From: Streptomyces sp. NBC_00224 | GTDB lineage: Bacteria; Actinomycetota; Actinomycetes; Streptomycetales; Streptomycetaceae | Reading direction: 5' to 3' | Length of the DNA: 64,000 nt | NCBI RefSeq assembly: GCF_041435195.1 | Contig: NZ_CP108106.1 | Coordinates: 7,515,001 to 7,579,000, forward strand | In this document: positions 46,700-56,016 of the stretch, one piece after another | Layout of the letters: every line of letters starts with the position of its first letter | Numbering within the stretch: the stretch's first letter is position 1 | The notes under the pieces: model-generated | Told to the model about the DNA's origin: nothing | Database searches by the model: none | The model's input: the letters and a program-made list of their open reading frames with translations, nothing else | Translations under genes and position numbers: made by a program

Positions 46700-47887
46700 T
46701 CAACGACCGGAGTCGCCGGAGCGGGTCCGCCGCTCGAACGTCACGTCCCGCGCCGTCCCCAGCGCCGTCGCCACCGCGCCGAGCAGCACCGCGTCCTCGC
46801 CGAGCGAGCTCGCCGCCACCTTCGGGCGCAGCGGCGTCAGGGTGCGCAGGGTCTCCCGTACGGTCCGCAGCAGCAGATCCGCGCTGTGGCCCACGCCCCC
46901 GCCGAGCACGACCAGATCCGGGTCGAGCACCGCGGCGACGGCCGCCACGGTGTGGGCCAGGCGCTCGCCCTCCAGCTCAACAGCCTTGACAGCGGCGGGA
47001 TTTCCGGCCCGCGCGGCGTCGAAGACGTCCTTCGCGGTGAGGGGCCCGGACATGCCGTGCGAGCGTGCCGCCGCCACCACGGCGTCGCCGGAGACCACGT
47101 CCTCAAGGGTGTCCGGCTTCTGCCGTCCGGGCCAGGGCAGGAAGCCGATCTCGCCGGCGCCGCCGTGCGCGCCGGTGAAGAGCCGGCCCTCGCTGACCAC
47201 GCCCATACCGAGGCCGGTGCCGATCATCACGTACACGAAGAGGCGGCTGCCCGAGCCGACGCCGAAGGTGTACTCGCCGAGCGCCGCCAGATTGGCGTCG
47301 TTGTGCACCGCCAGCGGCATCCCGAGCCCGTCGCGCATCCGGTCGAACAGGCCAGGGCGGCCCCAGCCCGGCAGGTGCTGGGCATAGCGCACCCGCCGCT
47401 TCTCCGCGTCGTACACACCGGGTGTGCCGACCACCGCCTGGGCGATCTTGTCCGCGTCCACCCCGGATCCGGCGACGAGTTGACGGGCGGTGGTGACCAC
47501 CAGATCGGCCATGGTGCCCGAGGTGCGGGCCTGGTTGCGGACCTCCGAACGGGCCACCACCGCGCCGTCCAGATCCGCGAGCGCGACCCGCAGCCAGGCC
47601 CGCCCGATGTCGATGCCCAGCGCGTATCCGGCGGTCGGGTCGGGGGCGTAGAGCACCGCGGACCGGCCGCGCTCGGGCGTGTGCGTGCCCGCCTCACGGA
47701 CCAGGCCGGTGGCGGCGAGCGCGGCCAGCGCGCTGGAGACCGTGGGCTTGGACAGGCCGGTCTCGCGGGCGAGCTGGGCCCGCGACGAGGGGCCGCCCGC
47801 GCGCAGCCGGGCGAGCAGCAGCCGCTCGTTGCTGCTGCGCTGGCGCTGTGGGTTCCAGGGCTGTTCACCCTCGTCGCTGCTGGTCAT
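46700..47887 (-). CDS. ROK-family transcriptional repressor
   Basis: A 395-residue regulator: N-terminal MarR-like winged helix (SSRAQLARETGLSKPTVSSA, about 32-51) and ROK sugar-kinase-like domain (about 90-385) with LGIDIG, GTGLGMGVV and AHGGAGEIGFLPW. The usual ROK zinc motif (GHxxxxPxGxxCxCGxxGC) is largely missing, which suggests no zinc-dependent kinase activity. It lies between csxA and the permease gene, with matching operator-like sites at both promoters. The arrangement resembles CsnR, the ROK repressor of chitosanase genes in S. lividans; equivalence is inferred. Confidence 0.85.
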   Translation of the reverse strand: MTSSDEGEQPWNPQRQRSSNERLLLARLRAGGPSSRAQLARETGLSKPTVSSALAALAATGLVREAGTHTPERGRSAVLYAPDPTAGYALGIDIGRAWLRVALADLDGAVVARSEVRNQARTSGTMADLVVTTARQLVAGSGVDADKIAQAVVGTPGVYDAEKRRVRYAQHLPGWGRPGLFDRMRDGLGMPLAVHNDANLAALGEYTFGVGSGSRLFVYVMIGTGLGMGVVSEGRLFTGAHGGAGEIGFLPWPGRQKPDTLEDVVSGDAVVAAARSHGMSGPLTAKDVFDAARAGNPAAVKAVELEGERLAHTVAAVAAVLDPDLVVLGGGVGHSADLLLRTVRETLRTLTPLRPKVAASSLGEDAVLLGAVATALGTARDVTFERRTRSGDSGR

Positions 47888-47932
47888 CGCATCATTCTCA
47901 CGTATCGCTCCGGACGGTTTCCCGGCGACCTC

Positions 47933-47961
47933 TTGACGCTCAAAGTAAAGGTACTTAACTT
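47933..47961 (+). promoter_or_regulatory. Permease promoter overlapped by ROK operator
   Basis: TTGACG (47933-47938), 17-nt spacer, TAACTT (47956-47961) is an excellent -35/-10 pair. The operator-like AAGTAAAGGTACTTAACTT at 47943-47961 covers the spacer and the -10 box, so a bound repressor would block RNA polymerase. Confidence 0.65.
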
Positions 47962-48057
47962 GAGCACGCCCGGCGCCGGGGCGCACCCCCGCTCTGGCCA
48001 AGAACCGCCGCTCGCACCGCCGTTACCAGCGTCCCCCAAGCCCCAGGGAGGTCCTTC

Positions 48058-49478
<1,421 letters not shown>

Positions 49479-49506
<28 letters not shown>

Positions 49507-50663
49507 TCATCCAGGTCGGCCACCCAGCCCTCGTGGCGCCACGGCCGCAACTCCTGCCGTGCCCGCCGCAACCGGATCGCCGGGACCCGCCCGCCGGTCG
49601 CCGAGGCCGACACGACGCACTGGTGCAACAGCTCGGCTGCCGAGCGCGGATCGTTCATACGGATCCGGGCCAGCGCCTGGTCCGTCGTGACGATCGCCCG
49701 CTGCACCTGCTCGCGCGGCGCCACAAGCGCGTCGGCCGAGACCGCGAAACGCTCGTGCGCGGCAGCTGGGTCACCGACATACAGCTCACATACGCCCTCG
49801 AAGCCCCGCAGGTGGCCCGCCGTGAACGACGTCATGCTCGGATCCCGCTGATGGCTGCGCTCCATGTCGTACCGGGCCAGCCCCAGAGCGGCCTGCGCCT
49901 GCCGCTCCTGGCCCGCCCGCGCCGCGATCTCGGCCTGGAGGGCGTGGGCCAGTGCGCGCACGACGGCGCTGCCGCTATTGCGGGCATCGCACACGGCGGC
50001 ATCCACGAGTGTCCGTGCCCCGTCGAGGCCCTGTGTCGAATACAGCGTGACCAGGGCGTGGCTCATGTGTACGACGGGGCGCCGCCACGGATCCGGCAGC
50101 AGGCTCGCTTCCCGGGCGGCGGCCGTGTACAGGCTGCGGGAAGCCACGTCATCCCGGGTCTCGAAGGCGAGGCGCCCCGCGAATGTGTGGGTGGCGACCG
50201 CGACCGCGCGCAGGTGTGGCAGCAGCGGTTCGGGCACGGGCCCGATGGCCAGCTGTCGGCAGGCCTCCAGCGCGGGGGCGAGCATCAGCTGGAGCCGTAC
50301 GAAAGGGAGGCTGCCGACCTGTGAATTGACGTCGGACACCACGGCGGACAGCGCGGCCACCGCGTGTTCATCCGTCAGGGACGGGTCGGCCATCGTCGCA
50401 GCGAGGGCGGACTGCGCTGCCGTCGACAGCAGCGCCAGCATCCCGCCGCCCTGGTCAGTCGCGGCCTGCACGAGCACCGACCGCAGCTCCGCCAACTGGC
50501 GGGCGGATTCCCCGAGATGGGCCAGCGCGTCGATCAGCTCAGCGAAGTCGGAGCCGGGGCCGAGCGCGATCTGGCCGGTCGGAGTGCGCGCGTACAGGTG
50601 GGCGAGGAGGAGTTGGTGGCGTTCGTCCGGCCGGGGCGGGTGGGCGGATTCCCAACGCGCCAC
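49479..50663 (-). pseudogene. TPR-type regulator lacking its DNA-binding N-terminus
   Basis: The readable product starts at about GTG 50663 with VARWESAHPPRPDERHQLL, the segment that normally follows the helix-turn-helix of XRE/TPR regulators. It continues with about 370 residues of TPR-like helices (AAREASLLPDPWRRPVVHMS, GFEGVCELYVGDPAAAHERF). The helix-turn-helix itself is missing: the DNA upstream encodes the SLOG protein in another frame. GGAG/GAGGA before the GTG might still allow translation, coupled to the SLOG gene by a 130-bp overlap. Best read as a 5'-truncated regulator joined to another gene by deletion; a functional headless TPR protein cannot be excluded. Confidence 0.6.
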
Positions 50664-51088
50664 TTCCTCTGCTCCGCCGTGTAGTCGAGGGTCTGCCACG
50701 TGCCCGTCGACGGCTCGATGGCGTGCGGGAAGCCGATGGTCATCGAGGCGTGGTCGACCATCCACCGGTTCCGCGCGTGATAGGCGGGGGTCCCCAGTTC
50801 CGTGGCCTTGAGCTCGACGACCTGCTTGATGCGGTCCCTCGCGCGGGCGATGGCCTGCCGGGCGTCAGCCGGCTGTTGGTCGACCGTGCCCGGCACGACG
50901 ACGGTGAGCTCTGCCGCGGTGTTCCCGGCCAGCCACACCAGGGCCATTGAGTCGATGCCGCTGGCGCCTCCGATGAAGAAGTGAGCATCGTCGGCGAACG
51001 GGCCCAGATAGGTCATGAACAGGTCGCCGTACGCGTCCAGGCTGCGGTGGCCGGTCGAGCGCGTTCCGGTAATGGCTACCTGACGCAT
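50534..51088 (-). CDS. SLOG-fold nucleotide-binding protein, C-terminus altered
   Basis: The first about 150 residues form a DprA/LOG-like Rossmannoid domain: RQVAITGTRSTGHRSLDAY, FFIGGASGIDSMALVWLAG (GGxxGID phosphate loop), LTVVVPGT and RNRWMVDHASMTIGFP. After LDYTAEQ the frame runs on into Arg/Pro/Ser-rich sequence that is the regulator gene in a wrong frame, so the natural C-terminus is lost. SLOG proteins bind nucleotides or nucleotide-derived signals and often occur in defence or stress loci. ATG 51088 has GGAG 7 nt upstream; 51115 is a possible earlier start. Function unknown. Confidence 0.65.
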   Translation of the reverse strand: MRQVAITGTRSTGHRSLDAYGDLFMTYLGPFADDAHFFIGGASGIDSMALVWLAGNTAAELTVVVPGTVDQQPADARQAIARARDRIKQVVELKATELGTPAYHARNRWMVDHASMTIGFPHAIEPSTGTWQTLDYTAEQRKWRVGNPPTRPGRTNATNSSSPTCTRALRPARSRSAPAPTSLS

Positions 51089-51186
51089 GATCAACTCCGT
51101 GTCATAGGTTGTCATATCCCCCTTGCCCTCGCGTATTGGGATCGTCTCCACATGGACACCGACCTGCGGAAACTCGCGGGCCGAAC

Positions 51187-51261
51187 ACCGGCGGCGACCA
51201 CACCAGCTACGCGCACGCCGACTGCGCCGAGGCGGCCGGAGCCGAGGTGATCACGCCGTGA
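51187..51261 (+). pseudogene. 3' fragment of the Cys/His microprotein gene
   Basis: This stretch encodes the end of the protein at 53772-53936 (GGDHTSYAHADCAE...EVITP), with a four-residue insertion (AAGA) and a changed frame upstream. The N-terminal CEVC motif and start are gone. It still ends in the TGATG overlap with the following gene, as the intact copy does. Confidence 0.6.
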
Positions 51262-51764
51262 TGGACCAGAACAGCAGAGCCATCATCGACTGGCTCGCCT
51301 CCGCGCACCCCGTGCCCACGCAAGCCCGACGCGAATTCGACGTGGGTATCGCCCTCGTGCCGACCGGGACCAAGTTCGACGCGATCCGCCTGCCCGCCGA
51401 CGTCGTACACGCGGCGGCGGGCAGCGAAGACCCGGACGCCGTCGGCGTCTGGTGCTACGCACTCGTACCGCCAGGCACGTACGCCGATTGGCGAGTGCCG
51501 GGCGTGGAGTGCCTGCGTCCAGGGACCTGGCTGGGTGTGCCCCGCCCCGACCTCACCGCACGGCCCGGCCCGCACTGGGTCCTGCCACCCCGCGCGGCGG
51601 GCAGTGTCTGCGCGGCCAAAGCCCTCGCCGACCTGGTGGCGCTTGGGCAGACCAGACCCCGGTTCCTGGTTCCGGCGGGTCCAACTCCGCACCGTCCGTG
51701 TCGCACTCGGCAGCATGTCCTACGCTTTCACCATGATCCGCGCAGTGGCCTTCGACGTCGGTGA
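51261..51764 (+). pseudogene. Damaged copy of the 164-residue unknown protein
   Basis: From ATG 51261 the sequence follows the intact gene at 53936-54430 at about 90 percent nucleotide identity. It lacks an exact 60-bp in-frame block (20 codons, AAFLAKTLPGG onward) after EDPDAV. From about 51655 it diverges and runs over the start of the HAD gene, replacing the C-terminus with unrelated Arg/His-rich residues. The upstream partner gene is only a fragment. It is most likely a decaying duplicate, though a product of 167 residues could still be made. Confidence 0.6.
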
Positions 51765-52371
51765 AACCCTGGTGCGCGACGACCGCTACTGGGCTTCCTG
51801 GGCCGACTGGCTCGACGCCCCCCGGCACACTGTGGCCGCTCTGGTCGGCGCCGTGGTCGCCCAGGGGCGGGACAACGCGGACGCGCTGCGGCTCATCCGG
51901 CCGGACATCGACGTCGCTGCGGAGTACGCGGCTCGTGAGGCTGCCGGGCTGGGCGAGTTCCTGGACGAATCCGATCTGTACCCGGACGTACGCCCCGCCC
52001 TGACGGCCCTGCGCGAGCGGGGCGTACGGGTCGTGATCGCCGGGAACCAGACGGCTCGCGCGGCCGAACTCCTGCGGGCACTGGACCTGCCCGCCGACGT
52101 GATCGCCACGTCCGGCGAGTGGGGCGTGGCGAAGCCCTCGGCCGCCTTCTTCGCCCGAGTCGTCGAGGCCGCGCGGACCGCGCCGGGCGAGACGCTGTAC
52201 GTCGGCGACCACCCGGCGAACGACGTCGGTCCCGCCCTCGCCGCGGGCATGAGGACCGCACACCTGCGGCGGGGTCCGTGGGGCCATCTGTGGGCGGACA
52301 CGGCGGAGGCGGCAGCGGCGGACTGGCGGATCGACTCCCTGGACGACGTTGTGCGGATCGTCACCGGGTAG
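51733..52371 (+). CDS. HAD-superfamily hydrolase
   Basis: A 212-residue phosphatase-like protein: motif I FDVGETLV (the second Asp is replaced by Glu, as in some family members), an alpha-helical cap, motif II VVIAGNQT, Lys in WGVAKPSAAFF and motif III YVGDHPANDVGPALAAGM. Close in layout to haloacid dehalogenase/phosphoglycolate-phosphatase types with small soluble phosphates as substrate. ATG 51733 opens directly into motif I; ATG 51715 is an alternative. It lies inside the duplicated accessory stretch and overlaps the damaged gene before it by 32 bp. Confidence 0.82.
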   Translation: MIRAVAFDVGETLVRDDRYWASWADWLDAPRHTVAALVGAVVAQGRDNADALRLIRPDIDVAAEYAAREAAGLGEFLDESDLYPDVRPALTALRERGVRVVIAGNQTARAAELLRALDLPADVIATSGEWGVAKPSAAFFARVVEAARTAPGETLYVGDHPANDVGPALAAGMRTAHLRRGPWGHLWADTAEAAAADWRIDSLDDVVRIVTG

Positions 52372-52418
52372 GCCGAGGCGAACGGCCCCAACTCGGGCTC
52401 CGGGGACGGGTCGTTCAC

Positions 52419-52467
52419 GTGCGCACAGCGCGCACGCATGGGTACGGTTCGGAGTGCAGCCCCGAAC
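52419..52467. promoter_or_regulatory. Two dyads upstream of the XRE regulator
   Basis: GTGCGC/GCGCAC (52419-52424 and 52430-52435) and GTTCGG/CCGAAC (52447-52452 and 52462-52467) lie 10-60 bp before the XRE start. They are candidate autoregulatory sites. Confidence 0.4.
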
Positions 52468-52477
52468 GGAGTTCAGT

Positions 52478-53680
52478 ATGCCCGCCGACCGTGCACGCGA
52501 GGTGGGGCAGCGCATCGCAGCCACTCGCCACTCCCGCCGTATGACACAACAAGATCTCGCCCGCGCTTCCTTCGTCTCCCTCGCCATGGTCAAGGCCGTC
52601 GAGCGAGGCGCCCGTATGCCGAGTGATTCGTCCCTCGACGCCTTGGCGGACAGCCTCGGCGTGGACCCGTCCGCGCTGCGCACCGGCTATGCGAGGACTG
52701 AGCGTCGTGTGCACCGGGCTCTGCCCGCGATCTCCGCCGCGCTGGCCGCGTACGACGCCCCGGAGGGGCCACCGGCCCGGACGTTGCCCGAGCTGCGTGC
52801 GGCGATGGACGAAGCCGTGAACTGGCGCCTGGGTGCCCAGTACGGCCGCATCTCGCAGGTGATCCCGGGCCTTCTTGAGGACAGCCTCCGCGCCCTGCAT
52901 GGGGAACGGGGCGCCCAGGAGCGCCGCGCCGCCGCGCTGGTCGTCTCCGCCGCGCGGACCGCCGATGCCGTGGCGTTCAAGTTCGGCGCCCACGACCTCT
53001 CCGCCCGTCTGGTGGACCTGATGAGATGGGCCTCGCTTCTGGCCGAAGAGCCGCTGCTGGCTGCTTCGGTCGCGTACGTGCGGACGGAGACGTTCTTCGT
53101 CGCCCGCGCCCACACGGCAGGTCTGCGCGCTCTGGAGGCGGCCATCGATGCCAGTCCGGCGCCCGATCGGGGCAGCGCAGGTGCCGCCCGGGGATCCCTT
53201 CACATGCGGGCAGCCGTCATCGCCGGGCGGGCCGGAGACCCGGAGGCGGCTGACAGCCACCTCGATGAGGCACTGCGACTGGCTGATCAACTCCGAGAGG
53301 ATGTCTACGACGGCACTGCCTTCGGTCCCGACTCGGTCCGCGTTCACGAGGTGTCGGTGGCCGTGAGTCTGGGCGGCGACCACGTCGAACGCGCCCTGAG
53401 CGCCGCCCGCGACTGGGAGCCGCCGAGCGGCATGCCCGCTGAGCGGCGCTCCGGCTTCTCCATCGAACTGGCCCGCGCCCAGTTGTGGGCCGGCCTCATG
53501 GACGATGCCTTCGAGTCGCTGAAGGTTGCTCGCCGCATCGGCCCACAGCACACGCGTGAGCACCCCTGGGCCCGTGAGACAGCGGCAACGCTACGCCGGC
53601 TGAAGCGGGCCGACGACGAGTCGTTGACGCGTTACGCGGAATGGATCGGCGCGATCGAGCAACCCCTTCGAGGGATCTGA
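52478..53680 (+). CDS. XRE-family regulator with TPR-like domain
   Basis: A 400-residue protein. The helix-turn-helix spans about 8-62 (VGQRIAATRHSRRMTQQDLA, recognition region SFVSLAMVKAVERGARMPS). About 330 residues of paired helices follow (TPR-like, AAVIAGRAGDPEAADSHLDE, ARAQLWAGLMDDAFESLKVA). Streptomyces has many of these; they are thought to sense small molecules or peptides through the TPR part. It heads the cluster of three small genes, separated from them by 91 bp containing two inverted repeats, so it probably controls that unit. The remnant at 49479-50663 is the body of a regulator of similar TPR architecture. ATG 52478 chosen because it begins just before the helix-turn-helix. 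Confidence 0.83.
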   Translation: MPADRAREVGQRIAATRHSRRMTQQDLARASFVSLAMVKAVERGARMPSDSSLDALADSLGVDPSALRTGYARTERRVHRALPAISAALAAYDAPEGPPARTLPELRAAMDEAVNWRLGAQYGRISQVIPGLLEDSLRALHGERGAQERRAAALVVSAARTADAVAFKFGAHDLSARLVDLMRWASLLAEEPLLAASVAYVRTETFFVARAHTAGLRALEAAIDASPAPDRGSAGAARGSLHMRAAVIAGRAGDPEAADSHLDEALRLADQLREDVYDGTAFGPDSVRVHEVSVAVSLGGDHVERALSAARDWEPPSGMPAERRSGFSIELARAQLWAGLMDDAFESLKVARRIGPQHTREHPWARETAATLRRLKRADDESLTRYAEWIGAIEQPLRGI

Positions 53681-53686
53681 AGGGAT

Positions 53687-53760
53687 ACAAGCTGTAGCAC
53701 TTGTGCCCCTTCCACGAGTCCACCATCTGCCGTGTCCACATGACATGACCTGGCAGATGG
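53687..53760. promoter_or_regulatory. Inverted repeats upstream of the small-gene unit
   Basis: ACAAG (53687-53691) and CTTGT (53700-53704) frame CTGTAGCA, a compact operator-like dyad just after the XRE stop. CCATCTGCC (53723-53731) and GGCAGATGG (53752-53760) form a 9-bp stem around 20 nt directly before the microprotein start. The first is a likely XRE site; the second may be a leader hairpin or operator. Confidence 0.5.
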
Positions 53761-53771
53761 GAGTCCGAAGC

Positions 53772-53936
53772 ATGAGCGACACCAACGAAGCCGCAGGCTT
53801 GGCGCAGTACCGGCGTTGCGAGGTCTGCAAGGAGCCGGGCGCCGACACCATCACCCGTATGTTCGTCGCCGAAACGGGCGGCGGCGACCACACCAGCTAC
53901 GCGCACAGCGGCTGCGCCGAGGTGATCACGCCGTGA
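53772..53936 (+). CDS. Cys/His microprotein (54 residues), probable zinc ribbon
   Basis: A 54-residue soluble protein with RRCEVCKEPGAD (CxxC) and, 25 residues on, TSYAHSGCAEVI (H-x2-C), a treble-clef-like or ribbon zinc site. ATG 53772 follows a leader hairpin. Its stop overlaps the ATG of the next gene (TGATG, one base), so translation is coupled. A broken copy exists at 51187-51261. No known family recognised; size and metal site suggest an adaptor or nucleic-acid-associated partner for the downstream protein. Confidence 0.68.
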   Translation: MSDTNEAAGLAQYRRCEVCKEPGADTITRMFVAETGGGDHTSYAHSGCAEVITP

Positions 53937-54430
53937 TGAACCAGACCGGCAGAGCCATCATCGACTGGCTTGCCTCCACGCACCCCGTACCCGCCCAAGC
54001 CCGACGCGAATTCGACGTGGGTATCGCCCTCGTGCCGACCGGCACCAAGTTCGACGCGATCCGTCTGCCCGCCCCCGTCGTCCACGCGGCCGCAGGCGGC
54101 GAAGACCCCGACGCCGTCGCCGCGTTCCTCGCCAAAACCCTGCCCGGCGGGGCCGTCATCCACGATGCGTACGGCGTCGGCGTCTGGTACTACGCACTCG
54201 TACCGCCAGGTACGTACGCCGATTGGCGAGTGCCGGGCGTGGAGTGCCTGCGTCCAGGGACCTGGCTGGGCGTGCCCCGCCCCGACCTCACCGCACGGCC
54301 CGGCCCGCACTGGGTCCTGCCACCCCACACAGCAGGCAGTGTCTGCGCGGCCAAAGCCCTCGCCGACCTCGTGACGCTCGGGCAGAACAGTCCGCGCCAG
54401 ATGCCGACGACGCCGGAGCGGACGCCATGA
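53936..54430 (+). CDS. Conserved protein of unknown function (164 residues)
   Basis: Starts RAIIDWLASTHPVP, continues ARREFDVGIALVPTGTKFDA and YYALVPPGTYADWRVPGVEC, then GTWLGVPRPDLTARPGPHWV and a helical end. Similar Streptomyces proteins resemble, from memory, the N-terminal primase/polymerase-like fold seen beside XRE regulators, but I see no convincing acidic catalytic triad, so the function is open. Its ATG overlaps the microprotein stop and its own stop overlaps the next start (ATGA). A damaged duplicate lies 2.7 kb upstream. Codon bias is normal, so the gene is well adapted. Confidence 0.7.
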   Translation: MNQTGRAIIDWLASTHPVPAQARREFDVGIALVPTGTKFDAIRLPAPVVHAAAGGEDPDAVAAFLAKTLPGGAVIHDAYGVGVWYYALVPPGTYADWRVPGVECLRPGTWLGVPRPDLTARPGPHWVLPPHTAGSVCAAKALADLVTLGQNSPRQMPTTPERTP

Positions 54431-54690
54431 GGTCCGTGATCCGCTACGCGGAATGGACCCTCGGCGCCGACACAACCCCCGGTGCCGCCGGGCCGATCCA
54501 CGTGATGGAGTGCACCACCTGCCTCGACACCTCCCCACCCTCCGACACCCGCGACGGGCCGGAGGACTGGGCGATCCGGCACACCGCACGGCACCACGAT
54601 CACGCCGGATTCCGGGCCGTCGTGACGTCGTTCAGCCGGATCACTCCGGCGCCGGGCAACCCGTTGTACGAGCAGCCGTCGCCTCGTTGA
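54427..54690 (+). CDS. DUF7848-like small Cys/His protein
   Basis: An 87-residue protein: RSVIRYAEWTLGADT, then MECTTCLDTSPPSD (CxxC) and IRHTARHHDHAGFRAVVTSF (His-rich helix), giving a C2H2-type metal site. It resembles proteins that I recall being labelled DUF7848 in Streptomyces, often beside XRE regulators. The ATGA overlap with the preceding stop makes it the third coupled gene of the unit. No membrane or export signal. Role unknown; it may bind DNA or one of the partner proteins. Confidence 0.7.
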   Translation: MRSVIRYAEWTLGADTTPGAAGPIHVMECTTCLDTSPPSDTRDGPEDWAIRHTARHHDHAGFRAVVTSFSRITPAPGNPLYEQPSPR

Positions 54691-54801
54691 GCGCCCGCCC
54701 TCGTGTCCCCTGCCCCAGACGGTATATCCGGTCTCCGCCGTACCGACTTCGGCCAACCGCCGGACCGGGACACCGGTGGTTCTGCAAGGATGCCGAACGC
54801 G

Positions 54802-55833
54802 ATGAGCGATATAGCGAAGCAGCCGCAGCAGCCCGCCGACCGGCCCGTCCCGACCAGTGCCGACGTGGCCCGACTGGCCGGCGTCTCGCGCGCGACGGTG
54901 AGCTACGTACTCAACAACACCTCGGCCGTACGCATCAGCGAGCCCACCCGGGTACGGGTGCGGGAGGCCGCCCAGGAGCTGGGTTACGTGCCGCACGCCG
55001 CGGCCCGCAGCCTGCGCGCCGGACGCACCCGGATCGTGCTGCTGCCCAGCGGGCACATCCCGGTCGGGCCGCTCTACAGCCGCTTCCTCAACGAGCTGCA
55101 AGGGGCGCTGCGGCGGCTCGACTACACGGTCGTGCAGTACGGCAGCCTCGGCCTGGGCGCCGACGACGCGGCCCGCGCCTGGGCCGAGCTGCGCCCGGTC
55201 GCTGTCATCTCGCTGGGCGAGACCGAGCTGACCGCCCAGGGCGTCGAGCTGCTGAAGCGGTCGGGGGCGCGGGCGGTCGTCACGCTCGGTCCGCAGCGCG
55301 TCGAGGGCGCGCACTCGCTGCTGATGGACCAGCGAGAGATAGGGCGTTGCGCGGTCGGCCACCTGCTGGAGCGCGGCCATCGCCGCATCGGCGTCGTGGT
55401 GCCGGCCGAACCGGGCCTGGAGCTCTTCTCCACACCCCGCCTTGCGGGCGCCCGCAAGGCCGTCGCGGGCACGGACGCGGTGGTCGAGCCGCTGGAGCTG
55501 GCGTACGAGGAGGAGTCGGCGGCAGGGCTGGCCCGGCGCTGGCGAGGGCTCGGTCTCGACGCGGTGTTCGCGTACAACGACGAGTACGCGATGCTCCTGA
55601 TACGCGCCCTCCAGGACGCGGGCATAGAGGTTCCCGCCGAGGCGGCCGTGGTCGGCGCCGACAACCTCCTCCTCGGCAAGCTTCTCCGCCCCCGCCTGAC
55701 CACGGTCAACATAGACATGATCGCGGGCCGCCACCTGGCAGAACTGGTGGACGCGGCGGTACGCGACCCGTCGGCGGTGGGGGAGCGGAGGGACTTGATG
55801 GGGGCGACCTTGGTGAGGCGGGAGTCGAGCTAG
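54802..55833 (+). CDS. LacI-family transcriptional regulator
   Basis: A 343-residue regulator. The N-terminal helix-turn-helix is PTSADVARLAGVSRATVSYV with a hinge helix at AAARSLRAGR. The ligand-binding domain is periplasmic-binding-protein-like (VVLPSGHIP-type start, SLLMDQREIGRCAVGHLLER, GLDAVFAYNDEYAML, LTTVNIDMIAGRHLAELV). It presumably represses a sugar or nucleoside catabolic set, but no such genes adjoin it. Start ATG 54802, with AAGGA 11 nt upstream; ATG 54790 is possible. A repeat with strong dyads follows its stop and may terminate it. Confidence 0.85.
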   Translation: MSDIAKQPQQPADRPVPTSADVARLAGVSRATVSYVLNNTSAVRISEPTRVRVREAAQELGYVPHAAARSLRAGRTRIVLLPSGHIPVGPLYSRFLNELQGALRRLDYTVVQYGSLGLGADDAARAWAELRPVAVISLGETELTAQGVELLKRSGARAVVTLGPQRVEGAHSLLMDQREIGRCAVGHLLERGHRRIGVVVPAEPGLELFSTPRLAGARKAVAGTDAVVEPLELAYEEESAAGLARRWRGLGLDAVFAYNDEYAMLLIRALQDAGIEVPAEAAVVGADNLLLGKLLRPRLTTVNIDMIAGRHLAELVDAAVRDPSAVGERRDLMGATLVRRESS

Positions 55834-55862
55834 GTAATAGGTGCGTGGACTTTCCGTCCTCC

Positions 55863-55965
55863 GTCCGTTGTGGGCACAACGGACCACCGGCCCGCAGCTG
55901 ACACGAGAGCCGCCCTGCTGAGGGCTTTCGGGAAGGGGCGGGGTGGGGGAAATTTCCGCCCCCAC
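55863..55965. repeat. Dispersed-type hairpin repeat/terminator after the LacI gene
   Basis: GTCCGTTGTG (55863-55872) pairs perfectly with CACAACGGAC (55875-55884). Further on, GTGGGGG (55943-55949) pairs with CCCCCAC (55959-55965) around AAATTT. The GTGGGCACAAC and GTGGGGGAAA pieces recall a repeat class I have seen between Streptomyces genes; here it also serves as terminator. Confidence 0.5.
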
Positions 55966-56016
55966 GAGCGGAGTGGCACCCCGCACCCTCCACCCCCACC
56001 CCCCTACCGTCCCCCC

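Noticed and set aside
46700..47887. ROK protein as a sugar kinase
   Set aside because: It has an N-terminal winged helix and lacks most of the zinc-binding motif typical of active ROK kinases, so repressor is the better reading.
50534..50663. Ordinary overlapping genes of normal length
   Set aside because: The SLOG tail is wrong-frame sequence and the regulator lacks its helix-turn-helix; a deletion explains both.
53936..54430. Active primase/polymerase
   Set aside because: Overall pattern is only loosely reminiscent and no acidic catalytic triad is visible.
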